From: Saprospiraceae bacterium
Lineage (GTDB): Bacteria > Bacteroidota > Bacteroidia > Chitinophagales > Saprospiraceae
DNA: 12,782 nucleotides
NCBI GenBank assembly: GCA_020630355.1
Contig: JAHDBO010000034.1
Coordinates: forward strand, 1-12,782
Direction of reading: 5' to 3'
A model generated the notes under the pieces. That model made no database searches. It had not been told where the DNA came from and saw only the letters and a list, made by a program, of their open reading frames with translations. This document shows positions 6,557 through 12,782 of the stretch, in pieces; position 1 is the stretch's first letter, and the number at the start of each line of letters is the position of its first letter. A program made the position numbers and the translations under genes.

Positions 6557-6588
6557 TGTCTCTTCTATAATAGAAAGAGGCATTTTTT
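6557..6588 (+). terminator. Terminator 22 bp before the giant gene
   Basis: TGTCTCTT (6557-6564) pairs with AAGAGGCA (6575-6582), 8 bp with one G-U pair. An inner CTA/TAG pairing may extend it, and six T follow at 6583-6588. It ends only 22 bp before the ATG at 6611. It must stop transcripts coming from 6324-6550, or act as an attenuator in the leader of the giant gene. Confidence 0.75.
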
Positions 6589-6610
6589 GCGTCAGCTAAT
6601 ACCCATTCTC

Positions 6611-9600
6611 ATGGAAAAAAATCTACTGTTTTGGATTCTTTGCACCTGCTTCTCTTTGCAGCTTGGATTTTCTCAAAATAATCTAAAAGTTGCTTACCCA
6701 AATGCGAATGCAGTTCCAAATGAATTGAATGTATGTGGAGCGAGTGATGAAGTTACCGTTCGAGTGAGTCTTGATGGTCTAGAGCTGGACACTAGGCAAA
6801 ACATTGAAACGACCATCAACCTTTTTAGAGGGGTGCAATTTGATGGATTGATTACAGGTTCGACCTCTCCTGGAGTTGCTTTGGTCAATGCCAATGACCT
6901 TAGTCGACCTGTGTTGACACTACCCGATTTGGATCCAAATGGTACTACAAGTGTAGATGTTTCATTTAGAGTGAAGGCAAACTGCGGTATCATTGATACC
7001 ATCAATGTCAATAATAGCGTGCAGGTCTTTGACACTTGGAGTTTTAATTATTCGATGAATGGCAGTTTTATGTCAGAATCTGACCAGACCTCCGAATACA
7101 GAGATGCTTTTTTTATCCCTCAGATAACGGCAGCAGGCAATAATCCTGTCAATTTAGCACGCTTGAACGAATGTTTTACCAGAGAAATTATCATTACCAA
7201 TAGTGGTTTGCAAGGAACGGTCGATACGCTCAGCTATACCAATACACAAGGAAAAGGAGTCATCGTCAATGCCATTCGGATAAATGGGGTGTCGTTTCCA
7301 TTAAACAAAACAGCGACCATTGACGGAGATACACTGATTACAGCTAAGGTTTTTGGGACTTATATCGAGGGGAATACAGTTGGAAACAACCCTGGCAATG
7401 GAGATGCGATTTTTGACCCTGACGAAAAAATGGTTATCGAAGAGGATGTCTGCGTGATTAGTTGCGACGATAGCCGTTCTAGTAGGCACGAGGTGAGTTG
7501 GGGTTGTTACGGCATGGCTTGTAATATTGCTAGTGTCAATAATTTCATCGCTATCGGTAACGGCGCTGCCAATCCCGTCATTAGAAATTCGGGTTCGGTT
7601 GAGAATCAAACGGTCGGGTACTGTCAGAATGGGGTGGAAGCGGTAGTGTTTACCAATAATGGGACAGAAATAGATGAAGGCTTCGGTACAATGCTGGACG
7701 TGGAATTGGGAATAGGTCTAGGACAGATTTTTGAATTATCAATCCCAGGTTTTGAAGTTACCGAAATCTCAATAGCAGGCGTCATCATTCCCAATCCTGA
7801 TAGCTTAATTATGTTGGATGGAAATCCCATCTTTTTGAATGACCCCGATGGTGCAGGTGGTCTAATGGATGCAGATGGCGATGGCTACTTTGATGACTTA
7901 CCACTTTCCGAATCAGTGGAACTCATCGCACGATATAGTTATGATTGTGGTACTTCAACTTCAGAAGAAAATCTTTGTGCCAACGATATTTCTTTTGATA
8001 TTAGTTCCAAGATATTATGGACAAATGCCTGTGATGTACGCTTATCAAAAGATTTAAACAACTTCCGTCACCCAACGAATCGCCGTTCTGATTTTCAAAA
8101 TTTTACGGACCCAGATGCAGATGTGGCGCAAGATGTTTTCAAGATGGTTCATACCCAAAGAAGGACGGTGAGAGACTGGGTTAAAAACTGTAACGATGGA
8201 GAGCAATATGTAGTGACGATTGACCTACCAGTCGGAGTAAGTTTGGTGCCCTCACAAACGCGCCTCTTAAGAAATGTCACCTCGGAAGTGCCAAGAATAG
8301 GTGTCAATAATGTGCCTGAAGGAGTGGAATTAACCTTTGATGCTTCCTTTGAGCCCTTTGTGAACGGTGATTATCAATTGGAGTTAGCATTTACAACGGA
8401 TTGTGATGCAGTGGCAGGGCCAACTTCATTCCCAGTACGCTTTGAGCATTATTGCCCTAGCTGTGATTGTAGACATACTTGGTACTGTGGAGAAATGACA
8501 GGGCCAAGATTACACCCCTCTATTCCTCCTTGTGATGTATCTACGGATTTGGAGTGTGAAGAATCGGTTCGTACAGTGGATTTTAATGTAGAAAGGACGA
8601 CTTTTGGTTATACAGATGCCAGTTTTAATACACCTGTTAATCCTGCCGATGTAGATAATAAAGTGGCACTTTCTTGTGATATGGTGGCTATGACGGTAAC
8701 CAATATTGTTGGTGATGACCCTATTTCTGATAGTATCGGTATCATTATCACTTATGATAATGTCGATAGAATCGTCTCGGAAGATGAAATTTTCTTCTTT
8801 GAAGAAGGACGATTAAGAATAGAAACAGGAGGCAATACTTTCTTCTGCGATGTAGATGAAAGCAATCTGACCTTGACCAAAACCGATACGACCAAGACTT
8901 TGGATTTTGATTTACATCAATGTTTAGCAGACCTCAATGTAACGCTACAGCCTGGAGACCTAATAGAATTTGTAGGAAACTTTTCTATCAACCCCGAAGG
9001 ACCTTACAGGAATAACTTCAAGTTAGTACCAAGGTTGAGAGGTAGTGGATATGTGGTGATAGATGGTAGTAAAAATGCTTGTGATGACTACGGAGACAAT
9101 TTTACTATCGCCAAGACAGGTTCTTTATTCTCCTTTCCTTCTGCCAATAATTTCCCAAGAGGTTGTAACGAAACACAATTGCAATATCGGATACTCAATA
9201 ATGTACGTGATTTTGAAGACTTCTTCCCTAATGAGTTCCGACAGTCATCCTTTGTTGATTCCATTCGATTCGAGTTTGACCCCACCATCGCAGATGCTTT
9301 TAGTCGTTTTGAGGTAGAAGTCTCTATTCCCGGTCACCCAATCTATGGGGATAATTTCTATTCTATTCCTGGTTTTGACAATTTGCCTTCTGGCGTTTAT
9401 ATAGCAAGGTTCGATACACTTAATACAGTACCTTCATATAATGCTGAAGCCTATTCTTTTAATTTTAGAATAAAAGCGATTGCAGATTGCGGTTCGGAAT
9501 CTGCTAGTTCAAGAGGGGATAATATCTTTAATTTTGACCCCACTATTTATTATAGAGATTTATTGTATGCCTCCGAAATTGGAGATGGAGAATGCTCCCA

Positions 9601-12600
9601 ACCAAAGGTGGAGAGCGTTAATAATGACATCACCTATACTTTGCCACCGACCTTTAGTTTTAACCCTGTTACCAATCCAAACCATACATTAGTAGGGGAT
9701 ACAGCAGAGTGGATTGTAAAGCACTGTAATACTTCTACGGAATCTGATGCAGGTTTGAACTGGATTGCTTTTGAAAATCCAAATGGAGCTATAGACATCG
9801 TTTCTATTGAGGATGTGAGTGTTCCTAGTGCCCCTGTAGATTTGGCGATACAAACCTATGGAACAGAAGGGAAAAATTACTTTGCTTATACACCAGCTTT
9901 GAAGCGTGTTGTAAACGGAAATGCTGATTTTGAAATCTGTAATACGATAAGGGTTAGGGCGATTGTCACCGAATGTGGTGTCTCTCCGATGCAGGCAATA
10001 ACGGGCTGGAATTGTACCGAATACGGTGAGCCCGATTGGACACCTGAATTATACGACCCTTGTGAGACAGAGGAATTAGCAATGTCTTTGATTACCGAAA
10101 AACCGAATTTGGATGCTGACGTGGTTGTTCAACCTGTAGATGAAAACAGTTTCTGTGAGGAGATTACTTATGAGATATTAATTAGAAATACGGACCAAGG
10201 AGCAGCTTTTGATTTAAATCAAGAATTTTTCTTGCCGCTCCTAGGAGCGGATTTTGTTCCAAACAGCTTTGAAGTCGCTTATCCATCAAGTGCGGCATTT
10301 ATACCAGTATCAGCTAACCCAGTTATGACAGGCGTAAGCCTTCGAGGGGAAACTTTCGAGCTAGACAATATTGATGATTTACATCCTTATTTATCTACCA
10401 ACGGCTTACCTGGTTTTAACCCTTTTGCGCCAAGCGACTCCAACGAAATGAAACTACGGTTTAAGTTCATCACTTCCTGTGGTTTTGTGGACGGTGGTTT
10501 TGTAGCTTATAATGTTAAAGGAATTGCAGGCTGTAGCGATACCACCAATATTGAGTTTGGCGAAACCTTACCAATTTTTATAGATGGTATTGCAGAAGAT
10601 TTGACCAAGCTGTTTTCTATTGCCCTAGGGCCAGCAAGTACAATAAATAGTAATGGAACGGGTTTGATGGAGTTAGTCGTTACCAATTTGACAACAACAC
10701 CAACAGGTCAAGATGATAAAATTCAAGTCAAATTGCCGCAAGGCATGTCCTATAATCCTAATTCAACGCTAGGGACACTTCCTAGTGGATATACCCCTGG
10801 CGAACCCGAAATCAGCAATGAGTCGGGCATTACAGTCCTGACTTGGCCAATGCCGCTAAATATCATGGAAAACGAGGAAATTCGCCTGACGTTTGAAATA
10901 GGCGTTCCTCAGAATTTAGACTGTGCTTCAGATAATGTTCAGATTGCCATGTTGACCTTCCTGCGGAATGAACTCGAATGTGGCAATTCAGGGACTTTAT
11001 GTAGTGTAGAAATGGCAACGACAGAAGGCGGGGAGCAGTTTATCAACTTACCGATTCCAGGGGCTTTAACCGTAAATGCAGGGGACGATGTGACCCGTTG
11101 TCCAGATGCAGCAGGAATTCAATTGAATGCTTCCTGGGTAGGTGGTGAAGGGGAGTTGACCTTCGCATGGACACCGCTTGACGGATTGAGCGACCCCACA
11201 ATTCCAAACCCAATCGCTTCTCCATCAGCTACAACGGAATATACTTTCACGGTTACGGATGAAGAAGGCTGTACCGGTTCGGATAATATTATCGTCGGAC
11301 TTAGCACAGGCGATGAATGTGTTGCTTGTACGCCTGCGGATATAGTTAGTGTTGTCATACAGGAAGCAACTTGTGGCAATAGCGATGGTAGCGCTACAAT
11401 CAATATAAACGGCAATCCTGCGGACTTTGAATATACTTGGACACCAAATGTTGGGCAGCCAAACACGGCGGGCAATGCTAGAACGGGTATGCCTTTTGGA
11501 GGCTATCGAGTGGAAGTGGCGAGTCCTGATTCAGAAGATTGTACGATAGAAAGAGCTTTTGCGATTCGTAACTCTGATGGACCGACTTTATCTAGTGTTT
11601 CTACCAGTCCAGCTTCCTGTAGCGCAGCAGATGGTTCAGCAACGTTGAATCCCCTAAATTATAATTATACTTGGGAAGATGGTTTTGTAGGGAATACTAG
11701 AAATGATCTAGCTTTTGGTACTTATTTTGTCACTTTTTCTGACCCTGCTAATCCAGATTGTCCGAACGTGGAAATGGTCATTATCCAAGAAGATAATCCA
11801 CTGGAAGCTGGCGTGACTATCAATCAAAATCCGACTTGTAACAATGCGGATGGTGCAGCAACCATCAATGTAAATGGTGGCTCTGGCAACTACACCTTCC
11901 AATGGAGTGATGGTGGTTCGGGAGCAAGTAGGACAGGACTTAGAGCAGGCGTTTATGTTGTGAATATCAGTGATAACGCTGGAGATGGCTGTTCGACGAG
12001 CTTCATTTTTGCGATGGTCGATGGGGACGTTCCGAGCGCAGCGGTTACGCTGAATAGTGTTAACGATATTTCTTGTTTTGGTGCGAATGATGGGGGCATA
12101 GCCTTTACTGTTGATTATGCCAATAACTTCAACGCACCTGCGGATACCATTTTGACCAATGGTTTCAATGAAAGAACCAATGGCGCATTAAGTGCTGGAC
12201 AATACTGCCTTACGATTGTCGACGCAGCAGGGTGTACCACAGGAGCGGCTTGTTTTGATATAAAAGAACCAGAACCGATAGCAGTTACATTTTCTACAAC
12301 AGCTGCTTGTGGTGAAGGTGGGACTATTCGTTCCTTCGTTACGGGTGGTACAGGAAATTATACTTTTAATTGGTCGGATAGTGGTGGAAACACCGCTGAT
12401 AGAAATGGCTTAGAGGCTGGATTGTACGGGCTAACGATTCTAGATGAAAATGGATGTACCTTAGTTAATTCTAATAATATAGAAATAGAGGCTTGTGATT
12501 GTGAAGTCATTCCAGTGATGAGCATCACAACCGCAGAAGCGACCTGTGGGAACGAGGATGGTGCGGCTACCATCAATATAGGTGGAAATGCTAGTGCTTA

Positions 12601-12782
12601 TAACTATACTTGGTCGCCCGATATTGGGAATGAGAACCTGGCTGGCAATAGGAGGATGAACTTGCCATTTGGCTCGTATAGCGTAACGATTACAGACCAA
12701 TCGAATACGGCTTGTGAAGTGGTTCGGGATTTCTTTATCAGAAATGAAGATGGGCCAAGATTGGCAAATATCTCAACCACGC
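6611..12782 (+). CDS. Giant secreted SprB-repeat adhesin-like protein, C-terminus outside window
   Basis: The frame runs from ATG 6611 to the window end without a stop, at least 2057 residues. Residues 1-21 are a signal peptide (likely cut at GFS-Q); no lipobox Cys follows. Residues about 25-1475 form a chain of about nine diverged beta-rich domains of 145-190 residues. They resemble DUF11-type domains (for example ITYEILIRNT at 1184-1193), each opening with a Cys next to a strand and most closing with Cys-Gly. An Asp-rich loop at 420-429 resembles a thrombospondin type 3 calcium site. A PKD/Ig-like domain occupies about 1480-1570. Then SprB-type repeats follow. In Flavobacterium johnsoniae SprB is a giant motility adhesin exported by the type IX system; that role here is inference, and the diagnostic C-terminal sorting domain would lie beyond the window. 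No Shine-Dalgarno precedes the start. Confidence 0.93.
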   Translation, partial: MEKNLLFWILCTCFSLQLGFSQNNLKVAYPNANAVPNELNVCGASDEVTVRVSLDGLELDTRQNIETTINLFRGVQFDGLITGSTSPGVALVNANDLSRPVLTLPDLDPNGTTSVDVSFRVKANCGIIDTINVNNSVQVFDTWSFNYSMNGSFMSESDQTSEYRDAFFIPQITAAGNNPVNLARLNECFTREIIITNSGLQGTVDTLSYTNTQGKGVIVNAIRINGVSFPLNKTATIDGDTLITAKVFGTYIEGNTVGNNPGNGDAIFDPDEKMVIEEDVCVISCDDSRSSRHEVSWGCYGMACNIASVNNFIAIGNGAANPVIRNSGSVENQTVGYCQNGVEAVVFTNNGTEIDEGFGTMLDVELGIGLGQIFELSIPGFEVTEISIAGVIIPNPDSLIMLDGNPIFLNDPDGAGGLMDADGDGYFDDLPLSESVELIARYSYDCGTSTSEENLCANDISFDISSKILWTNACDVRLSKDLNNFRHPTNRRSDFQNFTDPDADVAQDVFKMVHTQRRTVRDWVKNCNDGEQYVVTIDLPVGVSLVPSQTRLLRNVTSEVPRIGVNNVPEGVELTFDASFEPFVNGDYQLELAFTTDCDAVAGPTSFPVRFEHYCPSCDCRHTWYCGEMTGPRLHPSIPPCDVSTDLECEESVRTVDFNVERTTFGYTDASFNTPVNPADVDNKVALSCDMVAMTVTNIVGDDPISDSIGIIITYDNVDRIVSEDEIFFFEEGRLRIETGGNTFFCDVDESNLTLTKTDTTKTLDFDLHQCLADLNVTLQPGDLIEFVGNFSINPEGPYRNNFKLVPRLRGSGYVVIDGSKNACDDYGDNFTIAKTGSLFSFPSANNFPRGCNETQLQYRILNNVRDFEDFFPNEFRQSSFVDSIRFEFDPTIADAFSRFEVEVSIPGHPIYGDNFYSIPGFDNLPSGVYIARFDTLNTVPSYNAEAYSFNFRIKAIADCGSESASSRGDNIFNFDPTIYYRDLLYASEIGDGECSQPKVESVNNDITYTLPPTFSFNPVTNPNHTLVGDTAEWIVKHCNTSTESDAGLNWIAFENPNGAIDIVSIEDVSVPSAPVDLAIQTYGTEGKNYFAYTPALKRVVNGNADFEICNTIRVRAIVTECGVSPMQAITGWNCTEYGEPDWTPELYDPCETEELAMSLITEKPNLDADVVVQPVDENSFCEEITYEILIRNTDQGAAFDLNQEFFLPLLGADFVPNSFEVAYPSSAAFIPVSANPVMTGVSLRGETFELDNIDDLHPYLSTNGLPGFNPFAPSDSNEMKLRFKFITSCGFVDGGFVAYNVKGIAGCSDTTNIEFGETLPIFIDGIAEDLTKLFSIALGPASTINSNGTGLMELVVTNLTTTPTGQDDKIQVKLPQGMSYNPNSTLGTLPSGYTPGEPEISNESGITVLTWPMPLNIMENEEIRLTFEIGVPQNLDCASDNVQIAMLTFLRNELECGNSGTLCSVEMATTEGGEQFINLPIPGALTVNAGDDVTRCPDAAGIQLNASWVGGEGELTFAWTPLDGLSDPTIPNPIASPSATTEYTFTVTDEEGCTGSDNIIVGLSTGDECVACTPADIVSVVIQEATCGNSDGSATININGNPADFEYTWTPNVGQPNTAGNARTGMPFGGYRVEVASPDSEDCTIERAFAIRNSDGPTLSSVSTSPASCSAADGSATLNPLNYNYTWEDGFVGNTRNDLAFGTYFVTFSDPANPDCPNVEMVIIQEDNPLEAGVTINQNPTCNNADGAATINVNGGSGNYTFQWSDGGSGASRTGLRAGVYVVNISDNAGDGCSTSFIFAMVDGDVPSAAVTLNSVNDISCFGANDGGIAFTVDYANNFNAPADTILTNGFNERTNGALSAGQYCLTIVDAAGCTTGAACFDIKEPEPIAVTFSTTAACGEGGTIRSFVTGGTGNYTFNWSDSGGNTADRNGLEAGLYGLTILDENGCTLVNSNNIEIEACDCEVIPVMSITTAEATCGNEDGAATINIGGNASAYNYTWSPDIGNENLAGNRRMNLPFGSYSVTITDQSNTACEVVRDFFIRNEDGPRLANISTT
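7868..7897 (+). other. Asp-rich loop in the giant protein, probable calcium site
   Basis: Codons 420-429 read DADGDGYFDD, the spacing of thrombospondin type 3 and related calcium-binding loops. A looser Asp-rich segment, GDAIFDPDE, lies near residues 264-272. Calcium-stabilised linkers are common in large surface proteins; binding is inferred from the motif only. Confidence 0.6.
11051..11320 (+). other. PKD/Ig-like domain of the giant protein
   Basis: Residues about 1481-1570. The segment starts with VNAGDDVTRC (Cys1497), has LTFAWTP in the middle and ends with TEYTFTVTDEEGC (Cys1554). This is the usual pattern of PKD or Ig-like domains in Bacteroidota surface proteins. It marks the boundary between the DUF11-like chain and the SprB repeats. 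Confidence 0.7.
11342..12782 (+). repeat. Six complete SprB-type repeats and the start of a seventh
   Basis: Each unit of about 70-85 residues follows the pattern Cys, short loop, DG-AT strand, GG or GN turn, YTW or YTFxW, an Arg-containing turn, L-x-x-G-x-Y-x-V/L-T, D-x-x-x-C, then a closing strand. Opening cysteines are at residues 1588, 1670, 1743, 1822, 1900 and 1979. Unit 4 is the most diverged, and unit 2 has a shortened strand after DGSAT. Copies are well diverged at DNA level, so this is an old array and not a recent expansion. Confidence 0.85.

Noticed and set aside
6694..12700. Several minus-strand and out-of-frame ORFs of 60-118 residues inside the giant gene
   Set aside because: They are shadows of a continuous coding frame with clear domain content, and none shows its own motif or leader.

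Overview
The window looks like a chromosomal segment of a Bacteroidota bacterium, probably Saprospiria-like or Flavobacteriia-like. The evidence is AT-rich intergenic DNA, start codons without Shine-Dalgarno sequences, two good matches to the Bacteroidota -7 promoter motif TAnnTTTG, a DUF4382 lipoprotein, and a giant secreted protein ending in SprB-type repeats. The exact genus cannot be read from the sequence.

Left part (1-2905): the 3' four-fifths of pgi (glucose-6-phosphate isomerase, cut by the window edge), then a small DUF4382 lipoprotein gene on the same strand. A strong terminator follows, and converging from the right is a gene for an outer-membrane beta-barrel of the MetA-pathway/transporter type.

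Middle (2994-5814, minus strand): a 7TM-HD phosphohydrolase of the PgpH type (probable cyclic-di-AMP phosphodiesterase). Upstream of it on the same strand is a soluble HD-superfamily protein of the COG4339 type. The order of transcription is COG4339, pgpH, barrel, with gaps of 70 and 88 bp. A 15-bp perfect palindrome centred on a -7 motif lies directly before the barrel gene, suggesting separate control of that gene.

Intergenic region 5815-6610 (about 800 bp): no convincing protein gene, but dense RNA structure. Three direct copies of a roughly 65-nt element each have a 19-nt invariant block, a 3-nt variable window, a second conserved block, and a hairpin of 10-11 bp with a 12-nt C-rich loop and a T-tract. 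Stem bases covary between copies. With two further terminator-like hairpins, five stacked plus-strand terminators lie where no plus-strand gene is upstream. The best reading is a tandem family of small RNA genes, and I regard it as the most novel item here.

Right part (6611-12782): one open frame of at least 2057 codons with no stop before the window ends. It encodes a secreted giant protein: signal peptide, about nine diverged DUF11-like beta-sandwich domains with regular cysteine spacing, a PKD/Ig-like domain, then six complete SprB-type repeats and the start of a seventh. By family it should be a type IX secretion substrate and cell-surface adhesin, but its C-terminus lies outside the window.
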